From Tepidanaerobacteraceae bacterium (GTDB lineage Bacteria > Bacillota > Thermosediminibacteria > Thermosediminibacterales > Tepidanaerobacteraceae), in assembly GCA_024655905.1 (NCBI GenBank), contig JANLFP010000001.1:186001-250000 (forward strand): a stretch of 64,000 nucleotides of DNA, given 5' to 3'. This document shows, piece by piece, positions 25,859 through 36,000 of the stretch. Under the pieces are notes generated by a model. The model had not been told where the DNA came from. It did not search any database and saw only the letters and a program-made list of their open reading frames with translations. How positions within the stretch are numbered: the first letter of the stretch is position 1; each line of letters starts with the position of its first letter. Position numbers and translations under genes: made by a program.

Positions 25859-26701
25859 TTATTCATCCGTCGCCCGGAACAAAAGCTCATCTTTGAATTC
25901 CGGAATACTTCTGGGCATCTTATTGAAGAAAAAGCCTTTCTGCTTTAAAATATCGCATATTTCCAGGAGCAGCGGCTTTCTCAAATCCGTATCCGCCAGA
26001 AGCTTATCGTTTTGAAAAATTTCCGCCGGGATTCCTTCCGCAGCTATCTTCCCCGCCTTCATTATGTATACATAATCGGCCCAAGCATATGCCAGCTCCA
26101 CATCATGGGTGGATAATATCACCTGCTTTCCCTTCCTGCAAAGTTCATCCAGGATTTCCAGAAGCTTTTGCTCATGCCCGGGGTCCAGGTACGCTGCGGG
26201 TTCATCAAGTATGAGAACCTCCGGGTTCATAGCCAGCACGTCGGAAATTGATACCCTTTTTTTCTGGCCGAAGCTTAAAAAATGGGTGGGCCGGTGCATT
26301 AATTCTTCTATGCCTGTGGCTTTCAGCGCCTCCTTCACCCTTTTTTCAACCTCGGCAGCGGGAAGGCCAAGATTCATGGGACCAAAGGAAACTTCCTGAA
26401 AAACACTTCCCGCGAACAGTTGGGTGTCCGGGTCCTGAAAGACTACGCCCACATTTTTTCTGAGGTCCATAAGAAAAGAGCGAAAATATCTTATCTCCCG
26501 GCCTCTGTAAAAAACCTTGCCGCTCTTCGGCTTCAGTATGCCGTTGAAGTGGAGAAAAAGGGTGGATTTTCCTGAGCCGTTTGGCCCCAGCACTGCGATT
26601 TTTTTGCCTTTTTCTATTGCCATAGAAATCCCATCCAATGCCCTTATGCCCCCAGAATATTCAAAGAACACATCCCTCATTTCAAGGATGCAATCGCTCA
26701 T
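25859..26701 (-). CDS. cbiO: Cobalt ECF transporter ATPase
   Basis: 280 residues from the ATG at 26701 behind GGAGGT; longer in-frame starts lack signals. It is an ABC ATPase with GPNGSGKST (Walker A), VFQDPDTQLF (Q-loop), a signature that deviates from LSGGQ to LSFGQKKR, ILDEPAAYLDPG (Walker B) and STHDVELA (H-loop). The C-terminal 60 residues are typical of CbiO. It drives cobalt uptake with CbiQ, CbiN and CbiM. The deviating signature residue is common in CbiO and is not a sign of decay. Confidence 0.94.
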   Translation of the reverse strand: MSDCILEMRDVFFEYSGGIRALDGISMAIEKGKKIAVLGPNGSGKSTLFLHFNGILKPKSGKVFYRGREIRYFRSFLMDLRKNVGVVFQDPDTQLFAGSVFQEVSFGPMNLGLPAAEVEKRVKEALKATGIEELMHRPTHFLSFGQKKRVSISDVLAMNPEVLILDEPAAYLDPGHEQKLLEILDELCRKGKQVILSTHDVELAYAWADYVYIMKAGKIAAEGIPAEIFQNDKLLADTDLRKPLLLEICDILKQKGFFFNKMPRSIPEFKDELLFRATDE

Positions 26702-26769
26702 TTTGACCTCCATTCCGCCGCTGCCGCTGGCGGCGCGCAATAGTAGTAAAAAGCTATTTTTCTAACTAT

Positions 26770-27537
26770 TCAACCTCTGAAAAGCCATGCGAGAATCAGC
26801 AGCAAAAATTCCGCCAATACAATAAAAAAGATATTTCTTTGGGATATTGGAAAACTTCTTGTCAGCACCCTCAGCTCCCCGTCGTATCCTCTTGCTTCCA
26901 GCGAGATGTATAGCGATTCCGAGTCCCTCCAGGATTTTACAAGAAGCGATGATGCGAGCCTTCCCAAGGAATGTACGGATGTTTTGGCATTTATATATCC
27001 CAGGCGCGAAGCCTGAGATATATAAATTTTTTCGGAAGTTTCCATGAGTACGAACAAAAACCTGTATATAAGCTCCATGAGCTCAAGGAGCAGCACCGGT
27101 ACTTTCATGCTTCTCAGCACCGCGACAATATCCATAACGGGGGTTGTAAAAGCAAGAAAATACAGGCAAGAAACCATAGCCATGGACCGGGAAAAAAGCA
27201 AGCCCGACATCTTCATGCTTTCAAGGGTTATGCCCACATTGAAGTCCGGCAGTGAAAGCTTTATCAGCGCATTGCTTCCGGCTGGAATTACGTTCACCAT
27301 CATTGTCAGCATGCCGATTATTATAAAAGAAAAAGGGATGAGGAGCATTTTCAGAAAAATTCTCGCCGGTATTCCTGCCTTGAATACCAAAACGGTTCCC
27401 ATCATTAAGACGATGGCCAGATTCAAAAGTGCATTCGGAATAAAGCCGACTGCCATGGTGGCCAGTGCAAACAGCAGCTTTTCAGCGGGATGTACGTCCT
27501 TCAACTTATTCAAATATGCATAATTATCTATCAGCAT
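26770..27537 (-). CDS. cbiQ: Cobalt ECF transporter T component
   Basis: 255 residues from the ATG at 27537 ([20 protein letters not shown]), overlapping cbiN by 14 bases; an ATG six codons upstream is less likely. It has five or six membrane segments and the coupling-helix motif SLEARGYDGE that contacts the ATPases. It transmits ATP hydrolysis from CbiO to the CbiM/CbiN module. Confidence 0.93.
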   Translation of the reverse strand: MLIDNYAYLNKLKDVHPAEKLLFALATMAVGFIPNALLNLAIVLMMGTVLVFKAGIPARIFLKMLLIPFSFIIIGMLTMMVNVIPAGSNALIKLSLPDFNVGITLESMKMSGLLFSRSMAMVSCLYFLAFTTPVMDIVAVLRSMKVPVLLLELMELIYRFLFVLMETSEKIYISQASRLGYINAKTSVHSLGRLASSLLVKSWRDSESLYISLEARGYDGELRVLTRSFPISQRNIFFIVLAEFLLLILAWLFRG

Positions 27538-27817
27538 TTTTATTCGCCCTGGCATATCCGAAATAGTAACCGATAAATCCCGCCCCTATGGCAGCCTGGA
27601 GGGCAAACAGAAGGCTTTCTATCTCCCCGCTGGGAGGTTCCCACAGCGGTGCGAACCACGGCTTATAATCCCCATCCACCTGTGCGATGGCTTCTTCCGC
27701 CATGTCATCGGCGCCTCCAAATTCCGCATTTTTCAATGCCAATATGGGATAGACCGTAAGAAGCATCACGAGCAGAGCAAGAATCAGATTTTTCATTAAA
27801 AATTTTTTATCTTTCAT
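27524..27817 (-). CDS. cbiN: Cobalt transporter auxiliary subunit
   Basis: 97 residues with two membrane helices flanking an extracellular loop. The loop region contains [24 protein letters not shown], with PPSGE diagnostic of CbiN. CbiN loads cobalt into CbiM. A perfect AAAGGAGG site precedes ATG 27817, which overlaps the cbiM stop region by 11 bases. Confidence 0.95.
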   Translation of the reverse strand: MKDKKFLMKNLILALLVMLLTVYPILALKNAEFGGADDMAEEAIAQVDGDYKPWFAPLWEPPSGEIESLLFALQAAIGAGFIGYYFGYARANKNADR

Positions 27818-28547
27818 GGCGGACCTCCTTTGGAACCATCAAAAGGCTGGTTAGCATTTCTTCGTTATACGACGTGAGCAAGTTTATTACCATTACGGTT
27901 AAGAGGCCCTCGCTGATGGCGAGAGGCACCTGGGTTACCGCAAATATGCCCATGAATTTCAAAAAGGATGCGGAAAATCCGCCCGGATTTGCGGGAAAGG
28001 CCAGGGCAAGTTGCAGCGAGGTGGTCACATATGTCAACAAATCTCCCAGGGATGCCGCCAGAAACACCGAAAGCCACTTCGGCCCCCCGAGTTTGTTTAT
28101 TCCTCTATACACCAGGTAAGAGGCTATTGGGCCTGCCACAGCCATCGAAAATGTATTTGCTCCCAGTGTTGTAATGCCTCCGTGGGCCAGCAGCAGCGCC
28201 TGAAAGATGAGCACGATCATCCCCAGCACGCTCATAACCCAAGGCCCGAAGATAATGGCGCCCAAACCCACTCCCGTCGGATGGGAACAGCTTCCCGTTA
28301 CCGATGGCAGCTTGAGGGCGGAAAGCACAAAGGCGAAAGCTCCGGCGAAACCCAGCAGCATTTTCAGCCTCGGATTTGCATCCACCAGCCTGCGTATGGA
28401 GTAAAGCCCCAGTATCACGAAGGGAAGGGCGAGCAGGTCCCAAAGCAATGCCCACTTAAGCGGCAGGTATCCTTCGGCTATATGCATCGCGAGTGCCGTA
28501 CGCGGAATCCACAACATCATCGCAGCAATAAACAGCATCCTTCGCAT
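27807..28547 (-). CDS. cbiM: Cobalt ECF substrate-binding subunit
   Basis: 246 residues from the ATG at 28547 behind AAGGAGG. An N-terminal signal sequence ends in ALA, and the mature start is MHIAEGYLP, whose His forms part of the CbiM cobalt site. Also seen are [18 protein letters not shown] and [18 protein letters not shown]. It is the specificity subunit for cobalt ions and the first gene of the biosynthetic operon, behind a cobalamin riboswitch and terminator. Confidence 0.95.
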   Translation of the reverse strand: MRRMLFIAAMMLWIPRTALAMHIAEGYLPLKWALLWDLLALPFVILGLYSIRRLVDANPRLKMLLGFAGAFAFVLSALKLPSVTGSCSHPTGVGLGAIIFGPWVMSVLGMIVLIFQALLLAHGGITTLGANTFSMAVAGPIASYLVYRGINKLGGPKWLSVFLAASLGDLLTYVTTSLQLALAFPANPGGFSASFLKFMGIFAVTQVPLAISEGLLTVMVINLLTSYNEEMLTSLLMVPKEVRHER

Positions 28548-28678
28548 GATTTCTGCCTCCTTAGCAAATAATCTCTCGGTCATGACATATAAAGTTGCCT
28601 TCAAACTGAAGATGGCCCGGCGTCTTCCAAAGCAGTGTTGCTTTTTGCGCCTAAATCTCAATCTTGGTTTCTCAGCAC

Positions 28679-28713
28679 AAAAAATCCCCTTAACTACGAA
28701 TATAGTCAAGGGG
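28679..28713 (-). terminator. Riboswitch-controlled terminator before cbiM
   Basis: Stem CCCCTTGACTA paired with TAGTTAAGGGG, followed by ATTTTTTG on the minus strand, between the cobalamin aptamer and the start of cbiM. It is the expected expression platform for B12-dependent attenuation. Confidence 0.85.
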
Positions 28714-28778
28714 TGCCGGTCAGGCAAGTTTGCTTATACGACAACACCTCCTATCTCTCGTAGGATTAGTGTCCGCAG

Positions 28779-28935
28779 GTACAGGCAGGTCTCCTGGCTC
28801 AGGTTCATCACTGCCCTATGCCTTCCCGGTTTCCCAGTGGCGCATATAGGGCGTTCGCCTTCACAGTGGCGGGACCGCGCGGGAATTTCACCCGACTTCC
28901 CTTTTAGTTCAACAGCGATTGTTGAACACCTGTAC
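28779..28935 (-). promoter_or_regulatory. Cobalamin riboswitch of the cbi operon
   Basis: On the minus strand the conserved pieces occur in order: AGGTG, AAAAGGGAA, GGTGAAATTCCC, GCGGTCCCGCCACTGT and AGCCAGGAGACCTGCC (B12 box region). GTACAGG and CCTGTAC close the P1 stem. Coenzyme B12 binding should favour the downstream terminator and shut off cobalt uptake and corrin synthesis. Confidence 0.95.
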
Positions 28936-28957
28936 GTGAATTATTCGGTTTTGCTTG

Positions 28958-28986
28958 ATTATAGCACAAGTCACATCCAAAGTAAA
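28958..28986 (-). promoter_or_regulatory. Promoter of the cbi operon
   Basis: TTTACT (28981-28986) and a perfect TATAAT (28958-28963) are 17 bases apart on the minus strand. The start point would fall about 15 bases before the riboswitch, so the operon does not depend on read-through from the transporter genes upstream. Confidence 0.75.
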
Positions 28987-29001
28987 GGCTGGAAAAAGCC
29001 G

Positions 29002-29601
29002 TTATTCGTATCGCACGGTTACTTTCATCCTTCGATAGAAGCGTTTCAATACTTTTATAAAGCCCTCACCAAAATAATAATATAATATTGCATTTCCCGC
29101 AGCATGAAAGCTGTCGAACCAAATGCTGGAAATACAGGCGGCAATGAATGCATTTATGTTGAGGGGCCTTACAAATGACGACCAGTACCAGAGGTTCATT
29201 ATCCAGCCGAAAAAATACCCCCATAAAAGGCAATAAAAGGTCATGCCCAATCTGCCGATGCCGGGAAAAATCCTTTTGATAAGTCCGGCCGAGGCCCCCG
29301 CCAGTCCCCACGCCAGCATCTGCCAGGGAGTCCACGGTCCCTGGCCCATGAAAAAATTCGACACCAGTGCAGCCGCGGCTCCCACCATGAAACCGGATTC
29401 CGGCCCCATGACATAGCCCGACACCATAGCAATGAATGTGGTGGCCTGTACATTTGGCAGGGCGGCGAATACCACACGGCCCATGGCAGCCGCTGCAGAC
29501 ATCACGGCAACAAGCGCCACTTCCTTTGAAGTGGCTTTCCCCCGTTCAAAGCTCAGGAACATGACTGCGAGAACCAAAGCCGCCACTATCGTGTATGCCA
29601 T
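29002..29601 (-). CDS. ECF transporter S component (probable cobalamin/corrinoid)
   Basis: 199 residues from the ATG at 29601, which follows the EcfA stop codon by one base; an upstream in-frame start has no signal. Five or six hydrophobic helices with GRVVFAALPNVQATTFIAM and GPWTPWQMLAWGLAGASAGL match the ECF S-component pattern found in thiamin, cobalamin and queuosine-type subunits. It is the membrane specificity subunit. Its ligand is inferred to be cobalamin or a precursor because the operon begins with a B12 riboswitch and two transcobalamin-like proteins. It is the last gene of that operon, upstream of the second B12 riboswitch. Confidence 0.8.
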   Translation of the reverse strand: MAYTIVAALVLAVMFLSFERGKATSKEVALVAVMSAAAAMGRVVFAALPNVQATTFIAMVSGYVMGPESGFMVGAAAALVSNFFMGQGPWTPWQMLAWGLAGASAGLIKRIFPGIGRLGMTFYCLLWGYFFGWIMNLWYWSSFVRPLNINAFIAACISSIWFDSFHAAGNAILYYYFGEGFIKVLKRFYRRMKVTVRYE

Positions 29602-29602
29602 A

Positions 29603-31303
29603 TCACCACAGGCCCCTTTCAAGCGCAAGCTTATAATTTTGAGAAAGAAGCGGCGCCAGCGTCTCCATCGCATCTTCCACCGTCAGAATATCTGCGGCAA
29701 ATCCCCTGCACATCCTAGCCATCTGCGTCGAATAAAACATCGAATTGCCCAGGACCTGCTTTGCGGAACCATCGCTTACGATCTTCCCGTCGTGCAGTAT
29801 TATTACTCTTTTTGCGTATTCGGCGGCAAATTCCACATCATGGGTTACCATAACGACACACAGTTGACTACTGCACAGCCCTTCAAGATACTCCCCCAGC
29901 GCAGCCTTGAGAGCGTAATCCATTCCTCTTGTGGGCTCATCCAGAAGCACAAGGGAGGGATGCGTCACCAGAACTGAAGCCAGAGCCACCCTCTGCCTTT
30001 CCCCGCTGCTTAAATCCCTGGGATTTTTGTTTCTGTGGCGCTTCAAGTCCATCTCGCCGAGAAGTCTGTCTATCCTGCCGTCGTCGGGAATGTTAAAGTT
30101 CTTAATGGTAAAGGCCAGTTCCTGCTCAACCGTATCCTGCAAAAGATAATCGTTTGGATTTTGTGCAAGGTATGCCACTCTTTTTTCCCTGAATATTTCC
30201 CCTTTGTTCCCGCATTCTTCTCCCTGAAAAAAAACTCTGCCCCTGTCGGGATGCAAAAGACCTGCCATGATTTTCAAAAGCGTGGATTTTCCGGCGCCGT
30301 TTGCACCCAGAATCGCTGCAAATTCTCCCGGAAAAACACGCAAATTTATATCGCGCAGCACTTCTTTTTTATCGTTATAAGAAAACCATACCTTTTTCAG
30401 GGATATTACATCGCCGCTTTTGTCCCCGATTTTTTCAACAGAACCGGCCGATCCGAGCGATTCTTCATCAGCATTATGCAAGGGCAAGCATTTTTTGAGA
30501 ATACCGCGCCCTTCTTTTACGGTAGCCGGAATGTCGGGAAAACCCATTGCTGCAAAAAAACGTGCCACCGGAGGGATGAAGGGCATTCCACCGGCAACGC
30601 TTTTTGCAGCGACTTCCCGCGGTGCGCCTTCGATTATCAATTTCCCATCCTTCATGACGGCCACTCTGTCGGCCAAATGAAAACACCTTTCCAACCTCTG
30701 TTCGATGAGAATCACCGTCTTCCCCATTTCTTCATTCAGGCGCTTTATCAAATTGAAAAATTCTTCCGCGCAAGCCGGGTCCAGCTGCGACGTGGGTTCG
30801 TCCAAAATTATGGCTTCCGGCTGCATGGCGAGCACCGACGCCAGGGCTACTTTCTGCTTTTGCCCTCCGGAAAGCTTATCTATAAATCTCCCTTTCACTT
30901 CCGCCAGGTCCAGGAAGTCCATTGCTTCTGCCACCCGCCGAAGCATTTCCTGCTGAGGAAGCCCAAGGTTTTCGAGACCGAAAGCGATTTCTGCCTCCGC
31001 TTCGGTTTTCACCAACTGCTTTTCGGGGTCCTGAAAAACCATGCCCACATGCCTCGAAAGCTTCCGGCGGTCCATGCCGCGTATATCCCGCCCTTTAAAA
31101 AGGACCCGTCCGCTGAAAATCCCTCCGTAAAAATCCGGCACAAGCCCTGCCAGCACCCGGGCAAGGGTAGACTTGCCAGAGCCGGACCCGCCCGCCACCA
31201 GCAAAAATTCCCCTTCATCCACCGATATATTTATGTCCTTCAACGCCGGTTTTTCACTTTCCGGATAATAGTAACTGACATTTTTTACCTGAAATATCGG
31301 CAA
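29603..31303 (-). CDS. Fused ECF transporter ATPase (EcfA-EcfA')
   Basis: About 566 residues from a TTG at 31303 (GGGGGTGG five bases upstream), reading PIFQVKNVSYYYPE; the earlier frame is antisense to ecfT and unlikely. Two ABC domains are fused. The first has GGSGSGKST, VFQDPEKQL, LSGGQKQKVALA and ILDEPTSQLD. The second, after about residue 300, has GANGAGKST, LSSGERQRVALA and LLDEPTRGMD. Both appear catalytic. The fusion replaces the EcfA/EcfA' pair that powers an ECF importer with the T and S proteins next door. The linker (about 235-300) has no motif. Confidence 0.9.
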   Translation of the reverse strand: MPIFQVKNVSYYYPESEKPALKDINISVDEGEFLLVAGGSGSGKSTLARVLAGLVPDFYGGIFSGRVLFKGRDIRGMDRRKLSRHVGMVFQDPEKQLVKTEAEAEIAFGLENLGLPQQEMLRRVAEAMDFLDLAEVKGRFIDKLSGGQKQKVALASVLAMQPEAIILDEPTSQLDPACAEEFFNLIKRLNEEMGKTVILIEQRLERCFHLADRVAVMKDGKLIIEGAPREVAAKSVAGGMPFIPPVARFFAAMGFPDIPATVKEGRGILKKCLPLHNADEESLGSAGSVEKIGDKSGDVISLKKVWFSYNDKKEVLRDINLRVFPGEFAAILGANGAGKSTLLKIMAGLLHPDRGRVFFQGEECGNKGEIFREKRVAYLAQNPNDYLLQDTVEQELAFTIKNFNIPDDGRIDRLLGEMDLKRHRNKNPRDLSSGERQRVALASVLVTHPSLVLLDEPTRGMDYALKAALGEYLEGLCSSQLCVVMVTHDVEFAAEYAKRVIILHDGKIVSDGSAKQVLGNSMFYSTQMARMCRGFAADILTVEDAMETLAPLLSQNYKLALERGLW

Positions 31304-32199
31304 TAGCGCCACCCCCAGCTCAAAAGTGAGGGAATGGAAAGCATGGAAAGCAATAATGCGAGCATGCGCATATCCCCCCGGGAATACGCCGGGCCCAAAC
31401 GAGGATAAAAGTTCATGACACCGTATCCCTTCACGGTGCCCCACGCCCCGGTCAAAAGGGCCGCCGCAGCCGCTGCCAGGCAGACTGAATCCGCGGGTTT
31501 AATGCTATCCCGGACATAGCGTGTCCTCCTTCCGCTGCCGAAAGCTCTGGCATGCATGGCTTCAGCGATCTCCATTGAGTCTTCCAGTGATGACAGCAGG
31601 AGGATATATATCAGATTCGTGTATTTATTGATTTTCTGTTTGAAGGTGCCTCCGGAAAAATCCACTCCCCTGACCAACTGAATCTCTTTAATATTTTCAA
31701 GATGCCTTATCATCGCCGGGAACATCCTCGTGGCAAGGGACAGCACAAGCGCGGATTTGAAGGCAAACCGCTCCAGCATATTCATGGCTTTGTCGGGATG
31801 CACCATGATATTGTAGAGGCAAAAAATGCTTATCACGTCCAGAAGCCTCAGGCTCATCACAGCGCCGTAAAACACCGCCTCCATTGAAACGGTGATTTCT
31901 CCAAACACCGGCAGGCTCGGGCCCCGCCACAGGATGGTGGCTCCGGCTTTTGAAACCAGCGGGTTGATAATCATAATTGGGACTGTCATAAACAAGCCGC
32001 CCTTTAAAAACAGCTCCCATGTTTCAAGCCCTTCCAGCATCCACACCGAAAGCCCCGTGCAGAAAAAAAGTCCCGCAAGATAGAAGGGATTTGTGAATAT
32101 GAGGGTCAGCACCAGCAGAGTGCAAATATAAGCCAAAGACGCGGCTGGATGAAGTTTTTGCAAAAACAATCCCTTTTCATGATAAAACAGTTCTTCCAT
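31285..32199 (-). CDS. ECF transporter T component
   Basis: 304 residues from the ATG at 32199, 13 bases after the DUF4430 gene; the longer frame has no signal. CbiQ/EcfT-family membrane protein with the coupling motif EAMHARAFGSGRRT and the RMFPAMIRHLENIKEIQLVRG helix. It links the fused ATPase to the S component. The C-terminal 70 residues form an extra hydrophobic region. It overlaps the ATPase gene by 19 bases. Confidence 0.88.
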   Translation of the reverse strand: MEELFYHEKGLFLQKLHPAASLAYICTLLVLTLIFTNPFYLAGLFFCTGLSVWMLEGLETWELFLKGGLFMTVPIMIINPLVSKAGATILWRGPSLPVFGEITVSMEAVFYGAVMSLRLLDVISIFCLYNIMVHPDKAMNMLERFAFKSALVLSLATRMFPAMIRHLENIKEIQLVRGVDFSGGTFKQKINKYTNLIYILLLSSLEDSMEIAEAMHARAFGSGRRTRYVRDSIKPADSVCLAAAAAALLTGAWGTVKGYGVMNFYPRLGPAYSRGDMRMLALLLSMLSIPSLLSWGWRYCRYFR

Positions 32200-32212
32200 C
32201 GTTTTTTCATCC

Positions 32213-33049
32213 TCACTGCTTTTTCTCGATCTCATCCCATGCGGGCGCCGGTTTATCCAGGCTTTCGCTGTACCACCACAGCACCCTGTCTCCCGGCGCA
32301 AGTTTCATTTTATCCGCCGCCGTCATGGGCACCCGGTCATTAACTTCATACATCCAACCTTTCATTCCGTTATTGGATTCGCCGGCAATGCTTGTTACAA
32401 ACCCTGCGAATCTGGGGCTGATGCCGTACTCAACGCCCGAAGCATCCAGGGCGCCCAGCACCGTGGCGCCCCATTTGTCATCATCTTTTATTATCACTTT
32501 TGCGGGACCAAATATGATTTTCCCTCCGGCTCCAACTATGGCCAGGCTGATTTGCGTGCCCTCTTGCTGCCCAGCCGCACCGCCGTCCGAAGCGGTCGGT
32601 GTTTCCGCACTGCTTTCTTCGAGAACAGCGGCGCCGTTTTTGTCCTCGCCCTTATTTTGGCTTTGAGCCTGGCCGGAGCCGTTGCGTGCAGGCTGTTGAG
32701 AGTTGTTTTTGCCCTGTGAATCCTTCGAAATAGCGGAATTTGCACTTTCCGCGCTATAAGCAGAACTTATTGCCTCTGAGCCGGAAGCAGCGGATGAATC
32801 GCTCATTTCCCGGGAAATATGTGTTCGACTGCTATCCTGACTTGATCCATCAGATGCCGAAGCCTGCATGGAATCCCGCTTATCCCGGCTTTCTCCCGTG
32901 CTTTCCGGGCCTCTCATCTCAATTGCTGGCTGTTTTGCCGATGATACGGATTTGCGGTCCGCATCGCAATTCATGCCTGACAAAATCAGCGGTCCCGCTA
33001 TACCCAGCAGTATAGCCGCAAAAATCATCACATAAACCGTTTTCTTCAT
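32213..33049 (-). CDS. Membrane-tethered DUF4430 (transcobalamin beta-domain-like) protein
   Basis: 278 residues. Residues 5-26 are a membrane anchor or signal. Residues 30-165 are a low-complexity linker rich in Ser, Ala, Gln and Lys. Residues 166-262 are a DUF4430 domain with IVGAGGKIIFGP, WGATVLGALDASG, NNGMKGWMYEVN and RVLWWYS. The same domain, sharing GALDA, GWMY.VN and WWYS, occurs in the SLH protein upstream. DUF4430 resembles the C-terminal domain of animal transcobalamin and intrinsic factor. Its start overlaps the SLH gene stop codon (ATGA). I infer that it is a tethered corrinoid receptor handing ligand to the ECF importer. Confidence 0.82.
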   Translation of the reverse strand: MKKTVYVMIFAAILLGIAGPLILSGMNCDADRKSVSSAKQPAIEMRGPESTGESRDKRDSMQASASDGSSQDSSRTHISREMSDSSAASGSEAISSAYSAESANSAISKDSQGKNNSQQPARNGSGQAQSQNKGEDKNGAAVLEESSAETPTASDGGAAGQQEGTQISLAIVGAGGKIIFGPAKVIIKDDDKWGATVLGALDASGVEYGISPRFAGFVTSIAGESNNGMKGWMYEVNDRVPMTAADKMKLAPGDRVLWWYSESLDKPAPAWDEIEKKQ

Positions 33050-36000
33050 TTCATATCAAGCATCCTGTAAATCATTACAGCGCATTCAGCGCGGCTTACG
33101 GTGTTTTTCGGCCTGAATGTGCCGTCTTCATATCCTTTCAGCAGGCCTTTTTCTGCGGCTGAAAATACCGCTGATTTGCTCCACGAGGATATGCTGTCCC
33201 CGTCTTTAAAACCATCAAATTGTTCTTTGCCTGATAATTTCAGTACTCTTGAAAGAATCACGGAAATTTCCTCACGGGTTATGGTGGAATTCGGGCGGAA
33301 GGTGCCGTCCTGGTAACCGCCGACGATGCCTGCAGCCGAAGCTGCAAGGACCGCATCGCAATACCATGCGCCTTCTTTCACATCCGCAAATGCTGTTTTT
33401 GTCTGTTCCGGTCTGGTTAGCCCGAGGGCTTTCTGCAGAATGCTCACAAATTCTGCCCTGGTCACCGGTCGGGAGGGTTCAAAGCGGTTTCCGTCAACAC
33501 CGCTCAATATACCGGCTCCTGCAAGGGTTTCCACATAGTCTTTCGCCCAACCAAAGGATTCGCCAATGTCCGAAAAGGATTTTCTCTCTTCCTTAATCAT
33601 TACTGCATATTTGGAAAAATGATTCAGCCTGGCAATCACAACGTTCCTCGCCAAATCCATTACGGCGGGAACTGCTACCCAGCGCCCGGTTTTTTTATCG
33701 TAGCATGAAAGGCTCGCATTTTCCGGTTTCGCAACTGGAGGCAAAAATACCTTCAGTGTCATAGTAACGGGAGTTTTGAACAATGTGCCGTCGGGGCCGA
33801 AATCATATATTCCCGATGCCAGCTTGAATCCCTGAGGCACTTTCCCCAGGCTTTCGTCAGTGCCCTGTTTCAGCGCATCATTGCCGACTTCCTGAATATA
33901 TATTTTTGCATCTTTGTTGAGAGCTCCAGCCGGTATAACAAGCCCCGCTTCCTGGCCCGCATCAGCCATTACCGCTCCATTGCTCGCAACAACTTCGCAC
34001 TCGACACTTGCAATATTTTCTTCGAGCATCGACTTTTGAGCCTTAAAGCCGCTGATATCGGCATAGCTCCGCTGCCCCTGGACAATCACTGCCGGACCTT
34101 TCAAATCATCCAGCGGTTTTCTGTCATCCTGCTTCAATCCCAGTTTGCCCTCTATGCTTCCCAGGGCCGCAAGCGCATCTTCTGACGCCCGCAGCTTCTC
34201 TGGAAGTTCTTTGTTCTGTTCCTTCAGATCCGAAGGAACTTCCGTCGTCGCTGCAACGGCCGAGGTGGTGAGACTGGATAGGCTTCCCCAGGATGGGCCG
34301 CTGGATTTATAATCGGTGCTGTACCACCAGATGATTTTATCGCCGTCGCTCACGCTCTTTTCTGAAGCCTTGACACTGGGTATGCTGCTGTTGACCTTGT
34401 ACATCCAACCGTTCGTTCCGCTGTTTGCCTGGCCTTCTATGCTCTTCACAAAACCGTTGCTGTCCACATAGTCAAGTCCGGTGGCATCCAGTGCCCCCAG
34501 GGCTGTGAGACCCCATCTGTCATCCGATGACAGCGTAACCGAATCGGGCCCGAACAGAAGCTCATTGTTTTTGCCCACCACGGCCACGTATACCTTAATC
34601 TTTTTTTCTACCGCAACGGGTGTGGTGCTCCCCCCGCCTTCACCCGAACCCGATTCATCCTCTAACAGCAGAAATGCGCTCAGGGCTTCTGCCGCATCCA
34701 GTATGTTTTTGGTTGAACCAAAGCTTCCATCTGAATTCAATGCATTTTGAAGCATATAGTCCACAGGCGACTTGCCCTGGCTGCTCTTCCAGCTTTTCGG
34801 GTCGATGCCCAGTTTTGCCAGCGTAATGATGGTCTCCGCTGTATCCACGACGGGGTCGTCCGGGTAGGGCGCTGTTGTGTAAACGCTGCCGTCGGGTTGA
34901 AGCTGCGCTTTCATATACGCTAGGCCGCTTTGTATGGCAGCCTGTATCTGTGCATCGCTCGACGATCCGGGCAGATAAGACAGTGCCCTTATGGCCTGGG
35001 CCGTTGACATGAAGTCAGGGCAAAAAGTACCAAATGTTTCACCCCAAGCTCCTGCGGTATTATCCTGGGCTTTGCTCTGCTTCGACAGGATGTAATTTTT
35101 TACATCATCGGCGCTTATTTCGCCAATCTTTCCCGCTTCTCCTAGGGCGATATACGCCCACATGTCGCTGTACACACTGTTTTCAAAACCATTGGCGGAA
35201 TGCCGGGCCTTCAAAATGTTTGCCAGCTTCTCCATCCTTTCGGTATCCTGCAACTGGCTTAGAGCCATCAGCACCAGCGACACTGTTTTAGTCTTTGAAT
35301 CCCTGACCCATTCGGAATCGGTGCCCAAATAATCATAGCCGCAGGAATCCAGAGCAATTACTGCTTCGGCAGTGGCAAAAGTGCTGTCAAACTGAGTATA
35401 AATCGCAGCAGTATCCGAATCCTGAATATCGTTGAGATAAGTAAAGCCATCGCGCAAGGCTTTGTAGACTTCGCTTCCTTCAACGCCCGCACCGTCGAAA
35501 TAGCTCAAAGCCGTTAGGACCTGCGCGGTGAGGTCCGGCTCCTCGGAAAAATACACGCCCCATGCGCATCCGGCAGGAGTGCCCCATTCGTTTTTGTGCA
35601 CATGTTTGAAGCCGTTTATGTAATTCAGCGCCTTTTGCTCATCAATTCCGTCAAGTTTTCCCGCTTTGCCCAGCGCAGCCAGCACCATAACATCATCATA
35701 AAGGCTGCTGCCAAAATATACGGCATCCGACACGGTGTTGGCCCTGCTCTTAATCTCTTGAGCAAATTGGCCTATCATATCAGAATCGGGCGATACGGCG
35801 CAAAGCGCCGCCAGGTTTTTTGCAAGGGTTACCGTGTCCCCGCTCTTGATATTTTGGGCGGCATTTTCCGCAAAGCTGACCACCTCCTGCTTTAGAGTCC
35901 TATCCCCCTTTTTCCATTCTCCCGAGTCAAGGTCCTCTCCCGCCAGCGCGACAGCTTCCACGCAGCGGTAATCGAAAGTCCATGCAGCAGGGTCATATCC

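Noticed and set aside
28548-28727. 60 extra N-terminal codons on cbiM
   Set aside because: They run through the riboswitch terminator; the ATG at 28547 has a near-perfect ribosome-binding site and signal peptide.
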